This document shows, piece by piece, positions 1 to 8,452 of a DNA stretch of 54,540 nt (positions within the stretch are counted from its first letter, which is position 1; each line of letters begins with the position of its first letter). The notes below the pieces were generated by a model. The model was not told the origin of the DNA. It did not search any database and worked only from the letters and a program-made list of their open reading frames with translations. Origin of the DNA: Cenarchaeum sp. SB0675_bin_21 (GTDB lineage: Archaea > Thermoproteota > Nitrososphaeria > Nitrososphaerales > Nitrosopumilaceae); the NCBI GenBank assembly GCA_009843815.1, contig VYCS01000008.1:1-54540 (forward strand), in the 5' to 3' direction. Made by a program: the position numbers and the translations under genes.

Positions 1-133
1 GTATTAAAATTAGTATATTAAACCAAAATGTTGCGCAACAACATGCATTTGATCATACCAAAGACATAACATCAAAGATGTGTTATGGAATAGTCATTAT
101 GTTATCTACTAGCTATTACAAGATTTGACATTC

Positions 134-1015
134 CTACAATAGTAGTTCAAGATGTGATAAAGACTCAATTGTATAGTCAGCTCCATTATATTGAAGAGCT
201 CGCTCTCTTTGAGATGGGTCTATTGATGAGCCCCACACGCCCACAAACGTAACAGAGTCCACACGTTTGGCCATAATCAAGTCCTCCACAGAGTCACCGA
301 CATATATGCAGTTTTGTATCTTCATCTTTTGTATGGCCGACTTTAATGGTTCAGGATTAGGTTTTGCCAAAGCTCGGGGCTCATCCTCTAAAAACGAGGA
401 TGCCTGAACATCAAATATCTTCATGAATCCGCCTAATGTATATGATGCTGACTTGTAGCCACGGCCAGTCACCATACCTATTTTATCATGGAACCGCCGT
501 ACCAATACGTCAGATATTTTATCATCTATATAGAGCCGTTCTGTGTCAATCAATCCAGGTTCGCTAAATTTTGAAGGACGATTGAATATTGTTCTGTATA
601 ATGATGGTCCATAAAATATCTGATCAAAGACCTCCTGAACCACACTATTACATCCAGGATATGCCAACTCATCTATCATATCATGTATGTTGTGTATCTC
701 GTTGGCCCTCTGTTCTGTATCATGTATACCCTTGTTGTGCACGGATAACTTCATGGCAGTTTTGTATGGGTCAAGACCAGCTCGATGGCCAGCAACTATC
801 GATAATATTATAGAGTAAGTTAGGTCTATCTCGTTGTTGTATGCGCCCGTGTCCTTAAATGACTGTATTAGTGGTCCGATCTCAGGTTCAGATACAGGTA
901 TGCTAAAACTATACAAGATATTGTGAGTCGTTAACGATATTGTCTTGTAGTATGAATTGGCCACATCAACCAATACACCATCGCAATCAAACACAATCCC
1001 ATCAGCGGTTATCAT
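134..1015 (-). CDS. HAD-superfamily phosphatase in the histidine operon
   Basis: A 293-residue HAD-superfamily hydrolase. All four HAD motifs are visible: D10 and D12 in FDCDGV, T183 in VTGR, K219 in AKPNPEP, and D241/E244/D245 in YVGDSVEDL. The long insert between motifs I and II is the cap region. It is the last gene of a leftward operon hisG-hisD-hisC-HAD, and its start overlaps the hisC stop by 4 bases (ATGA). No hisN or PHP-type histidinol-phosphate phosphatase is visible in the window. The position therefore makes histidinol-phosphate phosphatase a reasonable inferred role, but it is not proven. Related HADs are known near histidine genes in some archaea and cyanobacteria. Confidence 0.85.
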   Translation of the reverse strand: MITADGIVFDCDGVLVDVANSYYKTISLTTHNILYSFSIPVSEPEIGPLIQSFKDTGAYNNEIDLTYSIILSIVAGHRAGLDPYKTAMKLSVHNKGIHDTEQRANEIHNIHDMIDELAYPGCNSVVQEVFDQIFYGPSLYRTIFNRPSKFSEPGLIDTERLYIDDKISDVLVRRFHDKIGMVTGRGYKSASYTLGGFMKIFDVQASSFLEDEPRALAKPNPEPLKSAIQKMKIQNCIYVGDSVEDLIMAKRVDSVTFVGVWGSSIDPSQRERALQYNGADYTIESLSHLELLL

Positions 1016-2061
1016 TTCAACAAGTCTCTAACAGCCAGTAAAAATCGTGAGTTCATCTTGTGTGTTCCAACGCTCACTCGCAGGCAGCCGGCGGCATCTC
1101 CTAGTTGCCCGAGCACTCTAACATGTATTCCCTGCTCTGCCAAGGCTTTGTGTATACGACGATAAGAGCCACCAGCATCAAAGAGCACAAAGTTAGCATT
1201 AGAGTCGAATACCCTAAAGGCGCTAAACTCACGTAATGATTGCACAATACGGTCACGCTCTTCTCGGATCACATCCCAAGAGGCAGATATTTCATCACGT
1301 AGTTGTAGCGCCCGTATGGCACCGTCTATAGATACTATGGATAGTGGATAAGGATACTGTATCATGCGGCGGAACGCATCTGTAATATGTGTATCAGCGA
1401 CCATGTACCCCACCCGCAAACCTGCCAGACCAAACGATTTGGAGAGTGTGCGCACTACCATTAACTGAGGCATATCCAAGACCATCTTACTGGCTGAAAA
1501 TACTCCAAAGTCTGCATACGCCTCATCTAATATTATGGGCGTGTCACATGATTCAATCAATCTATGTAAATCGCCCGGAGGTATCTGATATCCAGTAGGA
1601 TTGTTAGGCGAGTCCAGATATATCATGTCAACAGATGGAGCGTGCTGTATTATTGTATCCATGTCAAGGCTCATATCACTTCGACATTTTACACGTTTTA
1701 GTTGTATATTGTGTAGTTGGCACCGATCAACAAAGAAAGAGAATGTGGGGTCAGAGGCCAGTATTTTAGAGCCGGCCATCTTTGAGAGTATCATGTCTAG
1801 AATTTGGTCCGAACCGTTGCCGACCGAGATATAATTCTCAGATATATTCAGATATTTAGATAGACTGGATATTAGCCTCTCGGTGCCATCCAACGGGTAT
1901 ATGCGTATGTCCGAGTTTATGTCGGCGGTTATCTTATCTTGTATATGTTGAGATATAGCAAGGTTCTCGTTGGAGTCCAACCGCAGACCACCATGTGTTG
2001 CTGGTTTTTCATATGATGATAGTTTAGAGAGTGCATCAAGTCGCTCACGGAATGTACTCAT
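1012..2061 (-). CDS. hisC: Histidinol-phosphate aminotransferase HisC
   Basis: A 349-residue fold-type I PLP aminotransferase. It moves an amino group from glutamate to imidazole-acetol phosphate, step 7 of histidine synthesis in the cytoplasm. Visible features are the N-terminal LDSNEN motif, the SPNNPTG loop at about residues 151-157, the aspartate of ILDEAYADF near 179, and the PLP lysine K208 in RTLSKSFGLAGLRVGY. Length is normal for HisC. The start overlaps hisD by 4 bases and the stop overlaps the HAD gene by 4 bases, so the four genes are almost certainly co-transcribed. Confidence 0.95.
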   Translation of the reverse strand: MSTFRERLDALSKLSSYEKPATHGGLRLDSNENLAISQHIQDKITADINSDIRIYPLDGTERLISSLSKYLNISENYISVGNGSDQILDMILSKMAGSKILASDPTFSFFVDRCQLHNIQLKRVKCRSDMSLDMDTIIQHAPSVDMIYLDSPNNPTGYQIPPGDLHRLIESCDTPIILDEAYADFGVFSASKMVLDMPQLMVVRTLSKSFGLAGLRVGYMVADTHITDAFRRMIQYPYPLSIVSIDGAIRALQLRDEISASWDVIREERDRIVQSLREFSAFRVFDSNANFVLFDAGGSYRRIHKALAEQGIHVRVLGQLGDAAGCLRVSVGTHKMNSRFLLAVRDLLK

Positions 2062-3290
2062 TTTAAACGACCCCGCACTGCTTCATAGTGATTGTACAGT
2101 CCTTCAGAGTCTGTAATGTTTTGTATCTGCGGCGCAATCTTGCCAAGTCGTGTATTATCGGCTTGAGCTGTAACCTTCATCTTTACAAAGTCAAGTACGG
2201 ACAATGGTCCTCGAATCTGACCTTGCCTGTTGGTGGGGAGTATGTGGTTTGTTCCTAGCATGTAATCACTGGCCGCCGAGGGCGTGTCGGATCCCAATAG
2301 AATTAAACCCGGAGACTGTATCTTGGAGGCATCTTGTTTAGGGTTTGTGGTCATTATCTGTAGATGTTCTGGGGAGAGCCTCTCTGCTAGTTGTGTAGCA
2401 TCGTGTATTGTGTCGCACACGACGATAAAACCATTATTGTATAGGCTGTCCCGTACTATATCAGGACGCCGTATGGTTTGTAGTCGATACTCTATCTGTT
2501 CGGATACGCGTTGAGCCATACTGTGCGAATCTGTCAATAAAAAGCAGAATGTATCCCGGCTGTGCTCTGCCTGAGATATCATATCAAGTGCTACAAAGTC
2601 CGGACTTGCATTCGAGTCGGCAATTATACCCAGCTCGGTGGGGCCAGCATCCATATCAATCGATGTCACATCACAGACCAGTCGTTTTGCCTGAGACACT
2701 ATAGAGCCGCCCGGTCCCACAATCTTGTGTACGGGCCGTATCGTCTCTGTGCCGTATGCCAGTGCAGCAATTGCTTGAGCCCCGCCGGTCTGGTATATCT
2801 TGTGCGCTCCACAGTAGTGAGCTGCCACTATGGTGGCCGCATCTATAGGAGGTGGGGAGACTGCAACTATATTTGGTACACCCGATACAGCGGCAGGCGT
2901 TATTGACATTATGGCGGAGCTGGCATATCTAGCTTGGCCTCCGGGTATGTAGCAGCCCACACTTGGTATGGGACAGAACTGTCGTACCATATGGGATGCA
3001 GGTATGCTGTTTAATGTGTCGTATAGTATACGTTCATTTTCACGCAATACATCAGCCATTGCTTGTATGGCTTCACGCGTAGCGTCAGGTATGGCATCAT
3101 ATGCAGCCTTTATCTCATCATCAGATACAAGTAGAGGTCCCGCATATCCGGTGAACTTTTTTTCGTATTCGTGTAATGCCTCATCACCGCGCTCTTTAAT
3201 GTCGTGTATAATATTTTTTACTGTATCAGAGACTGTTATGGGGGGCCTGCCCAGCGCAGTAGTGTCGCTCAGCTCCAGTATACGAATCAA
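2058..3290 (-). CDS. hisD: Histidinol dehydrogenase HisD
   Basis: A 410-residue zinc-dependent, NAD-linked enzyme that oxidises L-histidinol to L-histidine in two steps, ending the pathway. Diagnostic stretches include CYIPGGQARY, GGAQAIAALAYGTETI with the following VGPGG, MDAGPTELGI, AEHSRDTF (catalytic and zinc-binding region) and LSPEHLQIM. Length matches the usual 410-430 residues. It overlaps hisG upstream and hisC downstream by 4 bases each, which suggests translational coupling. Confidence 0.96.
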   Translation of the reverse strand: MIRILELSDTTALGRPPITVSDTVKNIIHDIKERGDEALHEYEKKFTGYAGPLLVSDDEIKAAYDAIPDATREAIQAMADVLRENERILYDTLNSIPASHMVRQFCPIPSVGCYIPGGQARYASSAIMSITPAAVSGVPNIVAVSPPPIDAATIVAAHYCGAHKIYQTGGAQAIAALAYGTETIRPVHKIVGPGGSIVSQAKRLVCDVTSIDMDAGPTELGIIADSNASPDFVALDMISQAEHSRDTFCFLLTDSHSMAQRVSEQIEYRLQTIRRPDIVRDSLYNNGFIVVCDTIHDATQLAERLSPEHLQIMTTNPKQDASKIQSPGLILLGSDTPSAASDYMLGTNHILPTNRQGQIRGPLSVLDFVKMKVTAQADNTRLGKIAPQIQNITDSEGLYNHYEAVRGRLK

Positions 3291-4243
3291 TTTTCAATAT
3301 CCAGTATCTGACGAGGTTCGTGGACTACCAATCCTTGTGCCAAACGAGAGAGCCGAGGTACTAGTTTGTGGTATTCGGCCTTGCGAATTATGGTATTTAC
3401 GGCATACCAGTTTGGATCGCTTAATGGACTTATGGTGGGCCGTTTGAGGGACGTAAGTTGTTCAAGAACCATACCCAGATTGCTCCTATGAACGTTAAAG
3501 TAGATGTGTAAGTGCTTTCTGGCCTGAACGGCTCCCTGTAATAGCGATGTAATCTCGCGCATTATTTCACACTTTGCGGGATTGTTCAGTGTTTCTTTGT
3601 TGGATATAAGGCGGGCGCTGGAATGCATTATGGTATCTACGATCTTTAGATTATTTTGGGTTAGTGTGGTACCTGTCTCAGTAACATCCACTATGGCATC
3701 CACATCTAGAGGCGGTTTTGCTTCGGTGGCACCAAATGAGAGATGAATCTGGACTGCTTTGTTGTCACCCCGACGGAGCCAAGGTGTTATAATCAACGGG
3801 TCCTGATCCCCAAAGGCATCCTTGTAGGCTCTTCGCTGTTTGATAAATGAGGAGGATGTGGTCAAGTATTCTGAGGATATACGAAGTGTGCGGTTGTTTG
3901 AGGCGTAATCTGCAATCAAGTCGTTTAATGAGTCAAATTTTAACGAGTTGTGAAATGCTGTTACCACCTTTATACGACCATACTCCAAGTCTGCAATCTC
4001 ATCCACATTTGCAACTGTCTCTTGTATCCAGTCGCGACCAGTAATACCTACATCGTACAATCCTTCAGCCACTAAAGTTGGTATCTCTTGTGGACGCATC
4101 AACTTTACTAAGATGTCTGGATCATCAAGATAAACATCATAACTGCGTTCTTTGCGCTTTACCTTTGCCCATGCCTCTCTTAGCAACTTGAATGTAGCCT
4201 CTTCAAGACTTCCTTTGGGTATTGCAAACCGAACCTGTGCCAT
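3287..4243 (-). CDS. hisG: ATP phosphoribosyltransferase HisG, long form
   Basis: A 318-residue enzyme that condenses ATP with PRPP, the first committed step of histidine synthesis. The phosphate-binding stretch IVDVTETGTTLTQNNL near residues 185-200 and the opening RFAIPKGSLEEAT are typical. The length indicates the long form with a C-terminal regulatory domain of about 75 residues, which in this family gives feedback inhibition by histidine, so no HisZ partner is needed. It is the first gene of the operon. A TATA-like element lies about 28-38 bases upstream of the ATG, so the leader is very short. Confidence 0.94.
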   Translation of the reverse strand: MAQVRFAIPKGSLEEATFKLLREAWAKVKRKERSYDVYLDDPDILVKLMRPQEIPTLVAEGLYDVGITGRDWIQETVANVDEIADLEYGRIKVVTAFHNSLKFDSLNDLIADYASNNRTLRISSEYLTTSSSFIKQRRAYKDAFGDQDPLIITPWLRRGDNKAVQIHLSFGATEAKPPLDVDAIVDVTETGTTLTQNNLKIVDTIMHSSARLISNKETLNNPAKCEIMREITSLLQGAVQARKHLHIYFNVHRSNLGMVLEQLTSLKRPTISPLSDPNWYAVNTIIRKAEYHKLVPRLSRLAQGLVVHEPRQILDIEN

Positions 4244-4269
4244 TATCTATCTGTTTGAGTGTGGTTCTA

Positions 4270-4282
4270 ATATATTATATTG
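4270..4282 (-). promoter_or_regulatory. TATA box of the his operon
   Basis: On the minus strand the stretch ATAATATATTAG lies 28-38 bases before the hisG ATG. That distance would place the transcription start only a few bases before the start codon, as is common in thaumarchaea. No operator or attenuator is visible. The call rests on sequence and spacing alone. Confidence 0.45.
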
Positions 4283-4495
4283 GTTAGTTCTATGAGGTCA
4301 AAACTTTTGGATGGTGTAAACTAGTAGTGTTTGGGTGTTGATATTATATCGTATAGTGTTAGTTTAGAAGTACATGGTGAGCAGGCACCACACAGTCTGA
4401 AAATGAATTTGATGATACATCAAGATATACATCTGATAAATTTGAGAGATAGGACATGATAAAATATCTTTAAGGCGGTCAAGATAATACGTAAT

Positions 4496-4912
4496 ATGCC
4501 AGATGAGAGGAATCGTGTAAAGGCGACAAAGGCAACTGCCAATGCACTCCTAAGTGACGTAAGGCAGTACATGGACGATAATGGATATCTTTCATGGTCA
4601 GAGAGGGATAAAAAGTACATACTATTAGGTACAAACTCGCCCAAAAGTGGATTGGTGGACTGTCCAGAGTGCACCATAGGGAGAATCATAATGATACGCT
4701 CCAAATCCACTGGTAAGCGATTTTTGGGGTGTACAAACTATGCTAATGGCTGTACTGCATCATCCCCTCTTCTGCAAAAGGCGCGGCTTCGGGTCACAAA
4801 GACCCCCTGCGACATATGCAGGTGGCCCATTGTGATATTTCGATATTCTAGAAATCAAAAATGGTCCCGACAGTGCTCTAATATCAACTGCGAATCGCAT
4901 AAAGTCACTTAG
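4496..4912 (+). CDS. Topoisomerase-type C4 zinc-finger protein
   Basis: A 138-residue basic protein. The region around residues 60-90 (CPECTIGRIIMIRSKSTGKRFLGCTNYANGC) matches the C4 zinc finger found in repeats at the C-terminus of bacterial topoisomerase I. A second set of cysteines (CDICRWP ... CSNINC) follows near residues 102-132 and probably forms a second finger. The N-terminal part resembles no known catalytic domain. A role in nucleic-acid binding is inferred from the fingers. An AT-rich TATA-like element lies about 26-35 bases before the ATG. The gene is convergent with the nitrilase gene and overlaps it by 8 bases. Confidence 0.8.
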   Translation: MPDERNRVKATKATANALLSDVRQYMDDNGYLSWSERDKKYILLGTNSPKSGLVDCPECTIGRIIMIRSKSTGKRFLGCTNYANGCTASSPLLQKARLRVTKTPCDICRWPIVIFRYSRNQKWSRQCSNINCESHKVT

Positions 4913-5723
4913 GTATATCCTTCAATTCAGGGTATATGTCCAAACGCCTATTCTTAAGGAGTGGTAGTTTCTCTCTTGTACTATCCACAACAGATGTGTT
5001 GATGTCTACATATGCAATATCCTCCTCATCGCCCAGCTCGAATATTATGTCTCCAAAGGGATCTATAGCCATACTATGTCCGCAGTAGATATTCTTCGTA
5101 TGGGCCGGCGCTATAACATAGCAGCCGTTCTCTATGGCTCGGGCACGATTCATTATAAGCCAGTGATCTTTCTTGCGATATCCGCGTACCCATGCCGATG
5201 GTGCAATTAGAACCTGTGAGCCGGCATCAGTTAGGGCCCTGGACACCTCAGGAAAGCGCAAGTCGTAGCATATCAGTACTCCGACCATTCCAGCAGATGT
5301 CTGTATTGGTAATGATATGGCATCACCCTGTACAAGTTTGTCCGACTCTGTAAATCCCAAGGCATCATACAGGTGTGTCTTTCTGTATGTAGATGTGATC
5401 TCGCCAGAGTTGTTAATTATAAAGGCAGTGTCATAGACGCGTTCTGGTACAGGGCTGGTCTCGTAAAATGTTCCCACCACCTCAATTTGGTTATCTTTAG
5501 CAGCTTGACATATTGATGTGACAAACGGTCCTGTTATATCCTCAGAGTCATCGGCAAGCTGTGCCGGGGTCATGTCGGATGGAGTGTGAAACATCATAAA
5601 TTCAGGAAAGGTGCACATATGAGCCCCTTCTTCAGCTGTTTGGCGAATATACTCTAGTATTCGGTCTTGATTTACATCCTTATCTATGGATGCCTTCATT
5701 TGGACTACAGCTATTTTGGCCAT
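4905..5723 (-). CDS. Carbon-nitrogen hydrolase (nitrilase/omega-amidase family)
   Basis: A 272-residue nitrilase-superfamily amidohydrolase with the complete catalytic triad: E41 in FPEFMMF, K115 in YRKTHLYD and C152 in ICYDLRFPEV. The pattern and length are closest to the Nit/omega-amidase branch, which hydrolyses small amides such as deaminated glutathione or alpha-ketoglutaramate; the true substrate cannot be read from the sequence. The start MAKIAVVQMK was chosen over an in-frame ATG eight codons upstream because it opens directly on the family's first beta-strand. The tautomerase gene lies 36 bases upstream on the same strand. Confidence 0.9.
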   Translation of the reverse strand: MAKIAVVQMKASIDKDVNQDRILEYIRQTAEEGAHMCTFPEFMMFHTPSDMTPAQLADDSEDITGPFVTSICQAAKDNQIEVVGTFYETSPVPERVYDTAFIINNSGEITSTYRKTHLYDALGFTESDKLVQGDAISLPIQTSAGMVGVLICYDLRFPEVSRALTDAGSQVLIAPSAWVRGYRKKDHWLIMNRARAIENGCYVIAPAHTKNIYCGHSMAIDPFGDIIFELGDEEDIAYVDINTSVVDSTREKLPLLKNRRLDIYPELKDIPK

Positions 5724-5759
5724 CTTAAAACATACAGTATAAGTCAAAAATAAAAGAGT

Positions 5760-5936
5760 TTAAAGTGGTTTGCCGGCATGAAACCAGTTCTCTGAGGGAT
5801 TCTCTTCAAACACGACTATTACATGGTTTGCTTTGGCTCCAAGAATCTCGGTGGCGGCCTTTGTTATTGTGCGGGCGAACTCACTCTTTTGTTCTGCACT
5901 CCTACCTGGATACATTGATATCTTTATCAAGGGCAT
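5760..5936 (-). CDS. 4-oxalocrotonate tautomerase-family protein
   Basis: A 58-residue protein beginning MPLIKISMYPGRS. In this family the initiator methionine is removed and Pro1 becomes the catalytic base, so the start must be the ATG directly before PLIKI, although the frame stays open eight codons further upstream. The rest (EQKSEFARTITKAATEILG ... VIVVFEENPSENWFHAGKPL) fits the beta-alpha-beta fold of small tautomerases. Substrate unknown. It is probably co-transcribed with the nitrilase-family gene. Confidence 0.85.
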   Translation of the reverse strand: MPLIKISMYPGRSAEQKSEFARTITKAATEILGAKANHVIVVFEENPSENWFHAGKPL

Positions 5937-5968
5937 ACTTTTGCACCACACAATACACAATAAAATGA

Positions 5969-6778
5969 TTATCTATAGTCGTCAGGCCTGTACCCATAGC
6001 GGGTCCCGTATGTGGGCTCCCTATAGAACATCTTTTTGTAGAGATATCCAACAGCCAGCCCCACAACAAATCCTCCAATGTGGGCCAAATATGCTACACC
6101 ACCACCGGCCACACCAAATCCACTCACAAAGAACGGTAATAAATTCTGAAATACAAGCCAGAATGGCAAAAACCATCTTGCCTGTATGTGCATCATACGC
6201 CAAAAGAAGAAGAGCATCAGTACTGTCAGTATACGGGCGCGGGGAAACAGGACAAGATATGCACCCAGAATTCCAGATACTGCACCTGATGCGCCCACTG
6301 CTGGAATAACACTGGAAAAGTCGCCTGCTACATGTGCAAGTCCGGCCAACACGCCCCAAGCCAGATATATTCCCAGATACTTGAATCTACCAAATCTGTA
6401 CTCTATATTATCGCCAAATATCCACAAAAATAGCATATTTCCACCCAAATGTAGTATGCCACCATGCAGAAATGTCGATGATACCAGTGTGAATAATGGA
6501 TTGTTTGGACACTCTACGCTGAACGGCCCACTCCCAAAGTTCAATGTTAGAGTGTCGGCCCCCATTATACACTGTGGTACTGCCCCCCATTCGTAGAATA
6601 GTTGGAGGGCACGTCCATTGGTAAAGTCTATGAACTGCCCTGTCACAATAATCTCAAATATGAATGCCCCCACATTGACTGCAATGAGCATATATGTCAT
6701 GTATGGCTTCCATCTTCCCCGGGCCTGCCTCTCATGTTCGTCCAGATAGGAATTATCATCTTTTATTGGTAGTAGCAT
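5969..6778 (-). CDS. Rhomboid-family intramembrane serine protease
   Basis: A 269-residue polytopic membrane protein with at least six hydrophobic segments. The catalytic dyad is visible: S164 in VGASGAVSG and H233 in AHIGGFVVG. The FLHGGILHLGGNMLFLWIFGDNIE stretch (residues 103-126) holds the family histidine/asparagine motif for the oxyanion site. Rhomboids cleave substrates within the membrane; no substrate can be named. A long extracytoplasmic loop with two cysteines (residues 70 and 90) follows the first membrane segment. It starts 32 bases upstream of the tautomerase gene. Confidence 0.9.
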   Translation of the reverse strand: MLLPIKDDNSYLDEHERQARGRWKPYMTYMLIAVNVGAFIFEIIVTGQFIDFTNGRALQLFYEWGAVPQCIMGADTLTLNFGSGPFSVECPNNPLFTLVSSTFLHGGILHLGGNMLFLWIFGDNIEYRFGRFKYLGIYLAWGVLAGLAHVAGDFSSVIPAVGASGAVSGILGAYLVLFPRARILTVLMLFFFWRMMHIQARWFLPFWLVFQNLLPFFVSGFGVAGGGVAYLAHIGGFVVGLAVGYLYKKMFYREPTYGTRYGYRPDDYR

Positions 6779-7234
6779 GCATTGTAGTATATGCCGAAAT
6801 TGTTTAAATATTACTGAAAGTTGTTCTTGTGCAAATTCGGGCGTTATCTGGATTATGCAGTTTCAGAGCCCGTGTCTTTGGCCAGAATGGCCGGATTTTG
6901 TCCGGTTGGACGATCTTGAACAGTATCTGGCAGTGGTGGTTTTAGTCGTACCGCCGGTTCGCATGAAAGACGGACGATAGACGCTGTCGTCTCATCTCGC
7001 CCGGCATGTACGGCAACATGGTCACATCGTTGATGCTGCTCTGGACGATCTCTGACTCCAGTATGGTCCCCGGCCGCTCTTCTCTTGGCGCGGACACGGG
7101 TGCCCCCGCACCAAATTTGTCACGATGTAAATCATAAATGATGTCTTGTTGCTGTGTCTCAGGTGGCAGTATATCCAATAGTCCGGTCGTCTATTCATTG
7201 CCGAGTGTGGGGGATCAGCGATCAAAAGATACAT
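6779..7234. other. Gap with locally raised GC and no secure gene
   Basis: These 456 bases are richer in GC than the neighbouring genes. Short frames exist, the best on the minus strand at 6942-7178 (78 residues, TTG start with a stop codon a few codons upstream), but none shows a recognisable domain. Near 6880-6905 there are two adjacent small palindromes (GGCCagaatGGCC and CCGGAttttgTCCGG) that could form hairpins. The stretch may be decayed mobile DNA or an RNA-coding region; I see no proof of either. Confidence 0.3.
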
Positions 7235-8452
7235 CTACTCGGGGATGACAACTATGATGCCCAACTCGATCATGTATGAGATGGACTTTAGAAATTCATC
7301 ATCAGAGATTGTACCGTCCGCATACCATAGGGCCAGTGGGACCAACCAGCGGGGTAGGTAGGGCTCACCTTTGTATCCAGTAGAGATCATATCAAGATCA
7401 GACAGTAGAAAGAGATCATCTAATATATCATCTTTAGACTCATCCAAAGCCCACTGCTCTGCATCATATCTTAGATATTCAGGTACAAGTGGTTCTAGTG
7501 TAGGGCCAGGAACGAACCCCCGTATAGTTATGACATCTTGAGATAGTTTTCGTATATCAAAAGCCAGATGCCACATCCCCAGCTCATCCACACTCTGTAC
7601 AAAGTCTATCTCTGCTCCGTTTCTATACACCTGAAAAGTCTCCTGTCTAGTCACTGGAGGTATCTCAATGTTGGCAAATGTCTCAAACGTATAGCTGTTA
7701 GTAGTCTGTAATGTCAGTGTGGTGCCGTTCTCGGTAAATTCAGGCCTGTAAATCCATGCGCCAGACTCGTATCGAAGATTGTACGTCATATCGCCTCGCT
7801 GAGCCTTTATTGGGTATGTGGAGCGAGAGCTGGGAGCAAAGCAGCTATAATATGTTACATCATCAGATACAGCAGGGTCTGGATGCATTACAAATCTTCC
7901 CATTTGGCCTGGGTCTAATGGTCCTATCTCATGTAGACTCTGAGAGACATCCAAGGCTCCATCCATACCATGAACAACAGCCCATATTGTAATGTCTTGT
8001 ACTGTGTAATTACCATCATTGATTACAAATCCAGAGAGGGTCCCATTTGTGTGCAGTACAAGTGTCTCATCATATATGACTGATACCCGGGGTGCATAGC
8101 CAGTAGTGTTATAATATTCAACTTGTGGGTCCAACAGTACCAAATTATCATATGGTTGAGGTATCTGTGGCATCTTTACCTTGAATGGCAACTCGGAATT
8201 GGCAGGCAAAAAGTCATGGCGTATGGTGACTGTATATATGATATCACCATCAGTTACTGAAATTGTAACGGTTGTGGATATGTCTACAGGTTCCGTATTC
8301 TTGACATTTCCAATTATGGTGTACATGCCGTTGGTATCTACATACGAAAGATATTCGTTGTTCGGGACATAGACTTCGGCTGTGGCACTCAGTGTACCCA
8401 CAAGTATTATCATACATGATAGTGGAACAGTTGTATATCTAGTCAAGATCAA
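7235..8452 (-). CDS. Secreted thaumarchaeal protein with WxADGxISDDEF tail
   Basis: A 405-residue protein with an N-terminal signal peptide (hydrophobic CMIILVGTLSATAEV) followed by beta-rich, Ig-like extracellular sequence. At the C-terminus LPRWLVPLALWYADGTISDDEFLKSISYMIELGII matches a short helical motif that recurs in many thaumarchaeal secreted or surface proteins. It starts with TTG and overlaps the previous gene by 14 bases, so the pair is probably translationally coupled. No catalytic residues are recognised. A cell-surface or extracellular binding role is inferred from architecture only. Confidence 0.75.
   Translation of the reverse strand: MILTRYTTVPLSCMIILVGTLSATAEVYVPNNEYLSYVDTNGMYTIIGNVKNTEPVDISTTVTISVTDGDIIYTVTIRHDFLPANSELPFKVKMPQIPQPYDNLVLLDPQVEYYNTTGYAPRVSVIYDETLVLHTNGTLSGFVINDGNYTVQDITIWAVVHGMDGALDVSQSLHEIGPLDPGQMGRFVMHPDPAVSDDVTYYSCFAPSSRSTYPIKAQRGDMTYNLRYESGAWIYRPEFTENGTTLTLQTTNSYTFETFANIEIPPVTRQETFQVYRNGAEIDFVQSVDELGMWHLAFDIRKLSQDVITIRGFVPGPTLEPLVPEYLRYDAEQWALDESKDDILDDLFLLSDLDMISTGYKGEPYLPRWLVPLALWYADGTISDDEFLKSISYMIELGIIVVIPE

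Noticed and set aside
1-133. Further histidine genes at the left edge
   Set aside because: The 133 bases hold no ORF; the next gene lies outside the window.
6021-6359. 112-residue minus-strand frame inside the rhomboid gene
   Set aside because: It is an out-of-frame shadow of the rhomboid protease gene, with no independent evidence.
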